From NCBI GenBank assembly GCA_013399115.1, contig VXAA01003990.1, positions 870,436-934,435 of the forward strand: a stretch of DNA of 64,000 nucleotides. Reading direction: 5' to 3'. The DNA comes from Anseranas semipalmata. Lineage: Eukaryota > Chordata > Aves > Anseriformes > Anseranatidae. This document shows positions 47,978 to 58,399 of the stretch, piece by piece. Positions within the stretch are counted from its first letter, which is position 1. Each line of letters opens with the position of its first letter. The translations under genes were made by a program, and so were the position numbers. The notes beneath the pieces are model-generated. The model ran no database searches and was not told where the DNA came from. It worked only from the letters and a program-made list of their open reading frames with translations.

Positions 47978-49472
47978 CAATGTCTTTAGAGCAAAGCAAG
48001 ATCTTCCATAGAGTGTCCTCTATGTGGCAGCTTCTCTCCTTTCCTCTCCCTCCAGAATCTTCTTTTTAAGTTCTTTCATTCGGAAAAGATGGGTGTTTGG
48101 GCTGGCTTAGTCAAAGGGTAGTAGGTAAGGCAGCCAGTAGAAAAACCTTAATGTAAAGCTACCTTTCACCTAGACATTTACATGGTCTTCAAGCAGCATT
48201 TAAGTCTCTTGCAGTCATTGCTAGATTTCACCCTCACAAGACTGTTCACTAGATAAATGTTTTCTGCACTTATCAGTGCCAGACAGAAGCAGTGGTTGGA
48301 TGGAGTGTCTTGGCAAAGGTCACTGAGGCCAGTCTCAGTTGAGGCAGGGAGTGGACCAGGGTTTTCCAGGTCTCACCAGCCCCTGGGACGTCCCTGCTTC
48401 CCCAGACAGTCACTGGGGAGGGGGTGGGCTCAGCAGCAGTCCAGAGGGAAAGGGTCTGGGGCTGGCCCAGAGGAGAATGAAGCAAAAAGCACTGTGTTTA
48501 TGTGAACACTGACTTGTTTAACCACACTGTGTTTCCAGATGCGTTGAGGTTTTCTCACTGCCTTTAAAGAGCTGCTTCACTGTGAAATGTGATTGGAAAC
48601 ATGGCACTGTTCCTCAGAAGGTCCCTGTGGATGAACCAGGAGAGGGAGGAGAACAGCTCCCGTTTTGATGGTGACCTAGGCTCTGATGAGTGGGGGCAAG
48701 ATGCCACTTTTCAATCACAGGACACTGAACAAATCGCTGAGATTAATCAAGTACTAAAAACCCAAACTTTCTCTGTCAGCTGAGGCACCTGGTCTCACTT
48801 TGTGCACAAACGCCGTAGCTTTCCTTCCAGCCACAGGTAATGTCAAGCTGGTAGTCAAGCAAGTCCCATCTCTAAACCTTCCTGAGGAATTGATGATACG
48901 AAGAGGGAATCCCCTGTCTCTGCAAAAACAGGTCAAAACATTTTTTTTTTTCCCAAGTCTGATGGAAAAGCATGTTTTTAAACTATAAGTTCACCCTGAA
49001 AACTATTGAGATGCAATAAGGCTTTGGTCCTACAAAGCCTTAAATATGTTGATACAGTCCTAGGAGTTTCTCTCTCAGGTGAAGTGAGGCACATGCGTGG
49101 GGATCAGGACCCCAACAAAAGGGCAGTGCATATCTGGTGGCATTCATCCACAATATTTGCTAATGCACCCCATAGCTTCTGCTGGAAACAGAAAGAGTAG
49201 AACTGGAGAGGGACCCCCAGCTAAGGACATGTCACTGTACAGCATGTGTTCTCCTGGTCTCTTCAGAAGTATTTTGTCCAGCTTTCTTGTGTCATCTCAA
49301 CACAACCACACAGCCTCATTTTCCTGCCAAAGTGTTAAACTCAAACAAAGACTCCTTTAAACCACACAAGACTAAAGCCAGGTCACAGGAGTATCACAGA
49401 ATCACAGAATCACAGAATCACAGAATTGTTCAGGTTGGAAGAGACCTCCAAGATCACCTAGTCCAACCTCTG

Positions 49473-49473
49473 N
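49473..49473. other. Single N, probable collapsed gap
   Basis: One ambiguous base sits exactly at the point where about 135 bases of CR1 are absent compared with the sister copies. It is better read as an assembly join than as a simple uncertain base. Confidence 0.7.
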
Positions 49474-49552
49474 AAGAACCTCTTCCTAATGTCCAACCTA
49501 AACCTCCCCTGCCTCAGCTTGACACCATTGCCGCGGGTTCTGTCACTGGTGA

Positions 49553-50161
49553 TTAAGGAGAATAGGTCGGCGCCTGGCCTCCGCTCCCCCTCGCAAGGAA
49601 GTTGTAGACTGCGATGAGGTCTCCCCTCAGCCTCCTCTTCTCCAGGCTGAACAGGCCAAGTGACCTCAGCCGCTCCTCATACGTCTTCCCCTCTAGGCCC
49701 TTCACCATCTTCATCGCCCTCCTCTGGACACTCTCCAGCAGTTTCACATCCTTTTTGTGCTGTGGTGCCCAGAACTGCACACAGTACTCAAGGTGAGGCC
49801 GCACCAGCGCAGAGCAGAGCGGGACAATCCCTTCCCTCGACCAGCTAGCAATGCCGTGCTTGATGCACCCCAGGGTACGGTTGGCCCTCCTGGCCACCAG
49901 GGCACACTGCTGGCTCATATTCAACTTGCTGTCAACCACAACCCCCAGATCCCTCTCTGCGGGGCTGCTCTCCAGCGTCTCATTGCCCAGTCTGTACGTA
50001 TAGCCAGGGTTGCCCCGTCCCAGGTGCAGGACACGGCACTTGCTCTTATTAAACTTCATGCGGTTGGCGATTGCCCAGCTCTCCAATCTGTCCAGATCTC
50101 TCTGCAAGGCCTTTCCACCCTCAGCCGAGTCTACCACTCCTCCAAGCAAGTTTGGTGTCAA
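49553..50161 (-). pseudogene. CR1 ORF2 protein fragment, thumb to C-terminal part
   Basis: Long open piece of CR1 ORF2 (reverse transcriptase downstream of the catalytic box). Readable marks in order are [96 protein letters not shown] and [17 protein letters not shown]. The apparent start is only the codon after the truncation. At the 5' edge one Asp codon of FDDTKL is missing and the frame shifts. At the 3' edge a one-base frameshift gives TAA at 49553-49555, while the true continuation ([11 protein letters not shown]) is in the neighbouring frame. Non-functional. Confidence 0.92.
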
Positions 50162-50165
50162 ATAT

Positions 50166-53100
50166 CCTCACTACCTTCCTGTTTCTTCTACTACTATTTT
50201 ACTGTCCTTCTGGGGAGGAGGGAATGGGGGAGCACTGGCATCATGATTTTTTCCAAACAGTATTTGCAGGCGAAGGCTTGAGAAGCCAGGCATTCTGAAA
50301 ACCTAAAGTCTATTTGACTAAGCAGAATATAAGTGTTTCAAACAAATCCCTTTTAGCCCAATAGAGATGCCAGGGCTGAATTCTTTTATTTTACACAGCA
50401 CAGAGCAGTAGGCACCCTGCAAGCTGCAAAATATCAAGAAAAGCTATGTTTTCATAATGTGTAAGTCTAATCCATGCCTTCCTACTCAGCCTACCCTTTC
50501 CATGCTTTGCACACTCACTGAGCTGAGCTAACTTCCAGTACGACTCTTGATTACAGTCTGTAACAGCTTAATTGCAACCATTTTAACTCCAAGTTTGTTG
50601 TAAGCAAAAATTAGCAACACTTAACTACTAGGTATTTGCAAAAAGAGGACAGAGGTAAGGAGCCTTAATTTAATATCCATCTTCTGAGGTTTATAACTGA
50701 ATCCATACTTGTATTTAAATACCAAATAATCTGCTGATTATTATGCATAGTTTTCAGTCAGTGTAACAAAAACATGATGTCGCAGTCATGCTGTGAGCTC
50801 TGTAGCTAGATTTCCTTGTTTATATTAACAGCTGTAAACACAGTCTAACTCAGCCTTGATTTAAAAGCAGATTTCCCATACTTTTAAGAATTCACCACAT
50901 TGTGAAAGCTAAAATTTCAGAACTTTTCTCACGTGCTTATTGATTATGCCCAGGAACAGCCTGCAATGCTACAGATGCACTTGCAATGACCCATTTTAGA
51001 GCCTCTGCATTAAAAGGGCCAGTTTTCCATTTTCATTAAAAAGTAAAACCAGCTTTGCAAATGTTTGTGTATAATCCTGCCCCTTAATGTCCTGAATCCA
51101 GCCTGCAACCTTCTGCATAGGGGGTTGAACATGTACTTAAGGGCTTTGCTGGGTCAAGGTTTCACATCTTTATCCCTCCATTTAAAAATACAGATTGTAA
51201 AACCATCTTAAAGCTATTTAAATCAGTGAAAGCGATTTCACTCAGTCAGAAATGGTTTTTAGTGCAAAGTTCTACTTTCCTATGTTTTAATAACAGCACT
51301 GGAAAACCTGAGATTTTGGAAAAGTGACAATGCCTGCATAAAGGACTCTGCTGTCTTCTTACACTTAAGGATGTGGAGAGAAGCAAACTATGCATAAGTA
51401 TAAAGTCAGGTGAGGCAAAAACAAAAAACAAAATACTACTAGGAGTATTTCATAATATTTCTGCTTTGAGAAATGCGGGTTCCTCTGACACAGGTTGGAG
51501 CGCCCAGTTTGCAAACCCTGGGCAGAGCCAACCGGCGGGGCAAAGCAGCCTGAGGCCAGGCAGGGTAGGGTCCCATCTGCAGGAAAACTCCCCAGTTGTA
51601 CAGAGCTGCTGCAGCAATTTGCTATCAAAGGAGCTTCCATCCACTGGGTGTCACATGGAGAAAGCAAGGGAGAAGGATGGGTGTATGTCAGATATATACA
51701 GGGTCTATCAATCCTATCAGAAGAGCCTTTTTTGATCACATTGCTCTACCACGGGGTAGGGATGTTCCTGGGCAAAGAGACAGTATGTCCCCACTGGTAG
51801 CTAATGTTTCACTACTGGTGCCCATATTTACCTGTTGCACATCTCCTACCAGCAATCTGTGCCTGGAAAACCTGTTTTAGGCCATCACAGCATCAAAGAT
51901 CTGCAACTTTGTCACAGCACTTATGCTCCAAAGAAATATATCTCTGGGGTCAGGAGGGCCAAAGTCCAAGGCTGGCCTCATGACGCCGCTCACACTTGGA
52001 TGCTGCCTCAACACACCCACTGGAGCTCCTTGGGTAGGGCTGGTCTGCTTCATGGCTTTGCCATCTGGGAGGATCGTGCTGTGTAAAGGCGATCACACCA
52101 CCATCCACCCACATCCCATGAGCTTTACTTCTCCTAAGCACTCAGGGCAGGCTCCAAGTCCAAGCTGTAGCCAGGTTAGGGCCACAGATACATGCAGAAG
52201 GCAGAGTCCAAGCACTTGGACCTGCTCTGAGGTCCATTTTCCATGAGCAGCCTCTCCGGAGCCTTGTTGTATTTCTGCCATCCCATTCCAGGGTCCAAGT
52301 GCTGATGGAGAAACACACAGCACGTCTCACGTGGGACTCGGGATCCTCTCCTTTGCAGAATAACACGCAGGTTAAGTAACCTCCCACTTGACACATGAGC
52401 TGCTCTCCTGCTATACCCTCACTCTTTCAACCCCCACTCCAAGGATCACAAGTGAACTTGTTCAAAACTTCATTTTTCCCCCTTAAAAGTCACAAATGAA
52501 CCTAGTCTGCCAAGCACTTTGCCTGGTGGTACTGGTGATGCTAAAATATATCCTGGATTGACAAGGGATCCACAAGGAGCTTAGCCAGGCCATTCGTCAT
52601 TATTGTGTGCAAGTCATTTTTGCATGTCCAAGCTCTCATTCAACTTGCTTGACTTCTCAGAGGACAATTAAAAACAATGCGCAACAGATGGGGTAGCCAA
52701 GACAAACAGAGGTTAAATGACTTGCCTGGGGCTGGTAGTGTCTAGCAGAATGGGCGACGGGAGTCCTGGGTATTAATTAGTTAATATTTGTACAATGCTA
52801 GGAAAATATATAGCCCTATATAAGTATTATTGTAAGGTGGCCCCTGCGGTTTGGAGAAGCAGAGGGCAACAGTGCACAGGCGAGTGCAAACATCCCTCCT
52901 TGTCTCATGGCATTTCAGTTGTGTGCAGGGGATGGAGCATTCCCAGGGCACACCAGAGAGGGAATGGGAAAGCCTGGGGAAAGAGATCCCACCCGTGCAA
53001 CGCTGCTGGTACCGTCAAATTAGGCTACCTTCAGCTGCATTCAGCAGAAATCTTGAAACAGAGTTTGGGACATCTGTGGGTGTTTACAGCTTTCAGAGGT

Positions 53101-55416
53101 GCAAATCTCTCTGAAGTGCTACGGGACCCGCATGCCATGCTGCTCTGCATGCTGCTGCAGTCCCGGGAGGAAGGTCAGACCCATCTGTATTAAAGGAGGA
53201 TCTATGGGAAAGGAGAAAAGGGTCACAGTGTCAGATTGCTCCTTTTTTTTCTGCTTCTCTGGGGCATTCCTCCTGCTCCCATGACTTCAGATCTGATTTC
53301 TCGGATGCCTTTTTCAATCCGATTTCCCTTCACACCATTGCACATCTCAGCCTGCTGCTCTGCGCCTCCTCCAGGTCTCAGTACCAGCCTGAGTGAAACA
53401 TGTTCCAGTTTTTCTCCAGGACAGCTCTCACTCTCCAGTGCTTTTAACATCATCATTTTCTCTGCCATATAGTTTCAAGAGTGGTGAATATTTTTAGACA
53501 CACCCCTTCTTTCTCTTAGCTAGAATACAGAGAAGTTGTGATACATTTTCCTCTACAATTTTTAAATCATTCGGACTTCCCACGTACACTTCTAGGATTT
53601 TCATCCAGATCGTATAATCTCCTATCTTGATTGTCATGATCTCCTATTTTTTTCCTGTCATTTTAACTCAAACCTGCCTGACCAAAATTCAGAATTTCTA
53701 GTTGATAATTCCAACATTCATTTTCATCCCAATCACGATAAAAGGCTCAAATTTTAAAACCACTTTCTCAAAAATACTGGCGTTTCAACTTCTATATATT
53801 TAGGCAAGACTTTTCAACATCCCTAACTGTTGAATTCTAAGTGCTGAATTTTGTTTAATTTACTTGATTTGCTCTACTTTGAGTGAAATCAACATCTAGC
53901 TGCATTGCCATTCCCTTCCAGGTAATAGTTCTGTTTGGTGTGGCTCAAAATCTATTGGAAACTATAATGTAATGTGGTCTTTACTGCATGATGCATTGGG
54001 AAAACCATATTGTGTGCATTGAAAAATGTACAGTATAGAGAGGAGCCTCACCCAGAAAGGAACAGAGAGCAGCAGCTTCGCAGATGTCCTACATCTGCCA
54101 CCAGGCACTAAAACGATGCTCGTTTCTGTACCATGCAACCTGAGGAGTTGATTGTGCATTATACAATGGCAGGCAGGGACCTCCACATCCCATTCTTTTC
54201 CCCTAAAGGATATGCTGTGCTTTCATTGGAACATTTTGAAATGAAGTCTTTTACATCCTTTTTTTTAAAAAAAAAAATGTTGACTGGAACAAAATTACCC
54301 TAAACGAAGCCTTTTTCTTTTTGCTACAGAAAATGTCCATCGCTGAGAAGCTGTGTTCTCATCTGCAAAATTATCCCGATAAAAATGTCCAATAGCCTCC
54401 ATTCCAGCTGCTGCAGTGGTTATTGTTGCTGCTGCTCTAATCTGAGCCACTTGATGCCTCTTTGATTCCTCACATTTCTTTCTTTACCATGAAACCCTCT
54501 TCTCTATCACCTGTATGTTATTTACTGGCAATTTTTTAAAAAAGTGTTACTGGTTTCAGAAGGGTTGTCAACAATTTCAGCCAGTCCCCTGAAATGGCTG
54601 GAGAAAAATAAGTAACAAAATATGAATGCATTTTTACTCAATTCTTACCAATGTTTAAAATTTTTGACATTTTTGATTGCCAAAGATTGACAGCCTGTTC
54701 TGCAGACTGGTTTAAAAGCTTGAAGTATGCATTTGAGCTTGTGGTTTGAAAACTGTTGGAGGTTTTCCTCATCAGAATTGCTATTTCCAATATGAAATAT
54801 AAGAAAAATAAGAACTGTAAGCCAATAAAAATTACAAACATAAAAATAAAAACTTCAAAATACAGACTTTGCAGCCAGGCCTGCTCTCCTTTTCCAAATC
54901 CTGTATCAAAACTCCACTTCAATGACTACAAGAAACTGGCAAGCCAGCAAATACCAAGGCAAATGCAAGTCAGGAGACAACACTTCTAAATCCCTCTGAA
55001 GCATCCCATTCTGAATGTAATTAACAAGCACAGCCAAAAAGGCACGTTGCTGGGACCATCACGACCACCCTCGTTCCTTCTTCTTATTTCTCAGGTTGCA
55101 TGTCTGTATTTGTGTTGTATGGATAACCTCACGTCCTCTGCACTCCCAAAGCTCCTTCATCTCTTTAAGATGAAGGCTTCCAACCCAGGTATCAGACCTG
55201 CGCTCGAGGAGCATCGTTCCCTAGTTCCAGTAAGCACGTGAGCACGTTTTCCTCCGCTGCAGCTGGGGTTTGATTCGGTGCAGCACTGAACACATCCAAG
55301 GAATGCCAAGTACCCTCAATTCCATTAACTTCAGTGGGAATTAGAGGGCTCAGCTGTATTTAATATTTTACAGGGTCAGGCTCTGAAAACTGTATTAGCA
55401 TTCTCAGTTCCCAGTA
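50166..55416. other. Unique DNA, no gene seen
   Basis: No gene is supported. Around 51085-51160 a block (AATCCAGCCTGCAACC ... TACTTAAGGGCTTTGCTGGG) resembles one arm of the same palindromic repeat family as at 55.4 kb. A weak palindromic-repeat-like block also lies at about 55285-55380 (AATTCCATTAACTTCAGTGG). The open frames at 51365-51739 (-), 51373-51735 (+) and 52795-53193 (+) have no recognisable domains. Confidence 0.5.
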
Positions 55417-55546
55417 GGCCGAAATTCAGCAAAGCATTTGGATTGAGACTTAACTGTAAACATGTGAACAGTCCCCCTGATTTCAATATGACTATTCTCA
55501 TGCTTAAAGTTAAGCATATGCCTAAGTGATGTGCTGAATTTGGGCC
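55417..55546. repeat. Imperfect long palindromic repeat (MITE-like hairpin)
   Basis: Left arm 55417-55473 and right arm 55490-55546 are each 57 bases and align without gaps when one is reverse-complemented. About 42 of 57 positions match by eye, around a 16-base loop. Key blocks are GGCCGAAATTCAGCA with TGCTGAATTTGGGCC, and the central CTTAACTGTAAACATG with CATGCTTAAAGTTAAG. This wording is that of a widespread, old palindromic interspersed repeat in birds, crocodilians and turtles as I recall it; the family name is uncertain. It is non-coding and probably a non-autonomous DNA-transposon relic. Confidence 0.75.
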
Positions 55547-55752
55547 AAAAACTACTGTTTTCAAGTGCTACATGAGTTCACAATAGGCAAACTGCTGGTC
55601 TATAATGGCAGTTGCATAATCCTTTTTTTAATTATTTTTCAGAAAGGCGAACACGAGACTATGTATTTTTAAAATGGAGTGGCTACACTGCCTAAAGAAG
55701 ATGGGGGGTTCTGGGGGAGCCTTGGGTATTTCTGCAAAGTTATTAATTTACT

Positions 55753-55779
55753 ATTATTACTGTTATTATTACTGTTATT
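55753..55779 (+). repeat. 12-bp tandem repeat, ATTATTACTGTT
   Basis: Two perfect copies of ATTATTACTGTT (55753-55764, 55765-55776) plus ATT, within a TTA-rich stretch. Small minisatellite-like repeat. Confidence 0.85.
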
Positions 55780-57163
55780 CCTATGTGAATGTGGGACAAG
55801 CACCTATCCCAGAGCCTTGGAGCTTTTGCTATTCCTAAAAGAATATAATCCATACAGGAAAGAATAACAAACTCTCTCTGCATGACAGCAAGCATCAGCC
55901 AAGTGACAACTAAAAATATCCCACCCTCCCCAGAGACCCTCAGCCTTCTGTGCATCTGAACCCTTCCAGAAGCACTGGAGAACAGAAGTGTTGTATGGTG
56001 GGCTCTGAATATCCCCACCTTTTGCCTCTCCAGGGGCCAGGACAGCCCAGGGGCTGCTGGAGAAGTGTGGGCTGGCACCTCTTGTCTTTTTGGAATTAGG
56101 GGGGCTTCACCTCTGAAATGGTGCTGGCTCCCAGGAGACAGAAGCTTGGCTCATGTCTGGGATAGACAGACATGGCTCTTGAGCAAATTCCTTCACCCGG
56201 AGCAGCCTGGGGGGATGTGGAGCCTGCTGCGATGGCTCTCCTCCTCCAAAAGCTCTGTGCACCGCAGGGGCATGGGGTCTCAGGCTCTGAGGAACAGACA
56301 GACCTCCCAGAAGATCTCCTAGGGCATGGAAGAGAAACATAACCATGCATCACCCCGCACTTTGGACCTCCATTGCGCGTGCGACATCATTTAAGGCTTT
56401 TATTACATGCCATGGAGGGAAGATGGCTACCCAAAGCCCCAGCCAGAGGCTGGAAGGAAGCAAAGAGCTTTCAGGGCTCACTTGTCACCCAGGCCCCCTA
56501 AGCATAGACAGCTCTGAGAGGTGGGCAGGTGCTGGAGCCACGCGCTGAGAAGTCCGGGGAGCAGCACAGAGGAGGAAAGGAGCAGAGCCCAGCTCTCCCC
56601 GTGCCACAGAGCAAACAGGCGCTAAGCCAGGAGTTGCCGAGGTGCCTCCAGAACAGCTCCAGAGATCCATCCTGAGGCCACAGGCGAGCTCCCCTTCCTC
56701 CCCCCGGTTATGTTTTCCCCTTTAGCAGCAGGTCACTATATATCCAGCTCTGCCTTCTCCATAACTCTCTGATCTACAAACCTTACCATGCAATCGGCTG
56801 GCTGCTGTGAAGGCACCATAAGCCAGAACAAGGTTGCATTTGAGATAGTACAACTGCTTACAAGCGTAAGCCCAGAACCTGCTGTTCTCAGGCTGCATCT
56901 CCATTTTTTGACACCTTTCACAACCATTTTAGCATGCAAGCTTTGGCATACATGCAGCTACCGCACTGACAAGATAGCTCGTTGTGGTATTTTCTCAGGC
57001 TGATTGGAAAATGTTCCCTGCCTTTGCTCCAAGCTCTTCTAGGAGGATTATAAAATCAAAGCAGCAGCTTAGCCAAAATCCATAAAAACACAATTCTAAA
57101 TCCCAAACAAATCTCTCTTGGCACCCCCGACAGAGAAATGGCATCTCCTGCTAGAGAAGCGGC
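55780..57163. other. Unique DNA, no gene seen
   Basis: No gene is supported. The sequence becomes GC-richer toward 56.5-56.7 kb, with overlapping short frames on both strands (56065-56322 plus; 56096-56353 and 56485-56670 minus) that lack recognisable motifs. Confidence 0.5.
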
Positions 57164-57458
57164 ACGGCGCTGGTGAGATGCGTGGAGGATGAGTGCCCTG
57201 GGGCGGGGGCAAGGCAGGTGCTGACTCCTCACCCACCTGCCCTTCGGCCTCGGCCGGCTTCACGCTTCGCAAACACAGGCCCGTGCCTTTGTTTTGCTTC
57301 ACGGTTCTCCCCAGACCGTGAATCCCCATCACCGCTCTCACCCCCTCGCTGCGGGAGGGCTTGCCGTGGGATTTAACCCCGCAGCTCTTTGCTGCTGGAG
57401 CCCTCTCCAAAACCTCCGCGCCCACGCTGCTGCCACCTCGTGGAAACCCGCGGCCTGG

Positions 57459-57476
57459 CCCGGCCCGGCCCGGCCC
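57459..57476 (-). other. G-quadruplex-type motif (minus strand)
   Basis: Four CCC runs on the plus strand (57459-61, 57464-66, 57469-71, 57474-76) are separated by GG. The minus strand therefore has four G3 tracts with two-base loops. It also counts as a (GGCCC)n simple repeat. It abuts the palindromic EGR-site cluster. Confidence 0.75.
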
Positions 57477-57497
57477 GTGGGCGCCCACGCGTGGGCG
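57476..57497. promoter_or_regulatory. Nested palindromes with overlapping EGR1-type sites
   Basis: A perfect 14-bp palindrome CGTGGGCGCCCACG (57476-57489) overlaps a perfect 16-bp palindrome CGCCCACGCGTGGGCG (57482-57497). The second contains two exact copies of the EGR1/Zif268 consensus GCGTGGGCG, one on each strand (57489-57497 plus, 57482-57490 minus), sharing the central GC. A third one-mismatch copy (CCGTGGGCG) is at 57475-57483. Occupancy is inferred from consensus alone. Confidence 0.6.
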
Positions 57498-57660
57498 GCG
57501 GTGGGGGAGCCGCAGGTGCGCGCCTAACCCCGCTCGCCCTGTGGTGCTAACGTGAGACACCTTAGCACCGTGCCGGTTTCCAGCAAGGGGCTTTGGACGT
57601 TATGGTGTCCCGGAGGGAAGACCCCGCCGCCCATTAATCACTTCAGGATGTCTTAGACGT

Positions 57661-58399
57661 GGGCAGTAACGCTGCGGAGAATCCAGGCCCTCTGACACTT
57701 CGGTGCAGTATCGGAGCATTTAACAATAACAGTCAACACTGCTGATGCCTGTGAAAATACAGATGTAAGCCAGCTGTCTGTCAGGGTGAAAAATGTGTTT
57801 GTCTTTTTGTTTTAACGTGTCATTTCCCTCTTGGACATTTGCTGCATTGCTGCCAGGATATCACGTGTTTCCAGCACGGACTAACCCGGGAAGACGAACC
57901 ATGTTCAGATGGAGGGCGGGTGTTATTGTCCTGTCTCTGCAATTTTTCTTGATCTAAAGCTAAGCATAACGTATCTGATTTACTCCCTCCTTTTTGCCCA
58001 CAGCACCAAAATCATTTCCAATATTTACTTCTAGCCAAAGCAAATCACAGATTTATTCACAAAAGGGTCACAGGAGGGATAAAAGAGAGTGTGCGCACTT
58101 GGGGGGTGTCATCCTGATGTTTAGATTAAGGCAAGAAAGTTTGAGATTAAGAAGAGGAAGTCTAAGTAAAAGATCAAAATTAACAGGCATAAAATAAGCA
58201 CATGGTGGGATAACTCATGCGGCAGGCGTACTAGTGAAAAAGGAAGCAGTTTGTTCATGAAGGAGAAGAAAGGGGAAAAGGAACACTTTCTGCCCAGTAC
58301 ATGGGGCTTGCTCTCAGCTCCAAAATCCAGAGGGAAGGAAAGCTGTTGAGCACCAGATCACAGAGGAACGGCATTTAGGTGCTCTCGGGATGAGGACTT
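57661..58399. other. Unique DNA, no gene seen
   Basis: Nothing codes recognisably here. A pyrimidine-rich run ending in CCCACAG (57983-58002) resembles a 3' splice site. The last part (from about 58100) may be an unrecognised upstream portion of the CR1 relic that follows. Confidence 0.45.

Larger units (their letters stand above)
41659..49392. other. Unique AT-rich DNA, no gene seen
   Basis: No gene is supported. It contains an (AT)9 microsatellite (46768-46785), A-rich runs near 47294-47316 and a 24-base poly-T (47954-47977). A block near 43376-43455 (ATTCACCTCATCTGATTTTAG, ACACCTAAGGCTCCTTCAG) looks like an old archosaur interspersed repeat arm, but I cannot confirm it. A GC-richer patch with CG dinucleotides is at about 45830-45905. 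Confidence 0.5.
49393..50165 (-). mobile_element. CR1 LINE, minus strand, about 200 ORF2 codons, internal loss at an N
   Basis: This CR1 is in reverse orientation. Its 3' tail (49393-49428) is four copies of the octamer ATCACAGA on the plus strand, i.e. the TCTGTGAT-type CR1 terminal repeat. A short 3' UTR (GGTTGGAAGAGACCTCCAAG) runs to the single N at 49473. Directly across the N, the sequence jumps to ORF2 ([19 protein letters not shown] on the minus strand). The last ~40 ORF2 codons and the start of the 3' UTR, present in the 23.1 and 27.2 kb copies, are missing. The 5' end breaks off just after a damaged FDDTKL box near 50165. Confidence 0.93.
57164..57660. promoter_or_regulatory. CpG-island-like patch, candidate promoter or enhancer
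   Basis: This is the densest CG block in the window, about 500 bases (for example CGGCACGGCGCTG, CGGCCTCGGCCGGCTTCACG, GCGTGGGCGGCGG, GTGTCCCGGAGG). CpG islands in vertebrates usually mark promoters or other unmethylated regulatory DNA. No TATA box or coding first exon is recognised on either strand; the 154-codon minus frame (57096-57560) is GC-rich, Arg/Gly/Pro-heavy and motif-free, as expected of non-coding CpG-island DNA. Its core holds the G4 motif and nested EGR-type palindromes listed separately. The direction of any transcript cannot be told from sequence. Confidence 0.5.

Noticed and set aside
48589..48783. 64-codon frame with an acidic, polar, protein-like stretch (FDGDLGSDEWGQDATFQSQD).
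   Set aside because: It reads more like a protein than most frames here, but it matches no family I know and has no clear splice sites.
57096..57560. 154-codon minus frame in the CpG block.
   Set aside because: Arg/Gly/Pro-rich composition is what CpG-dense non-coding DNA yields. No domain or splice logic.
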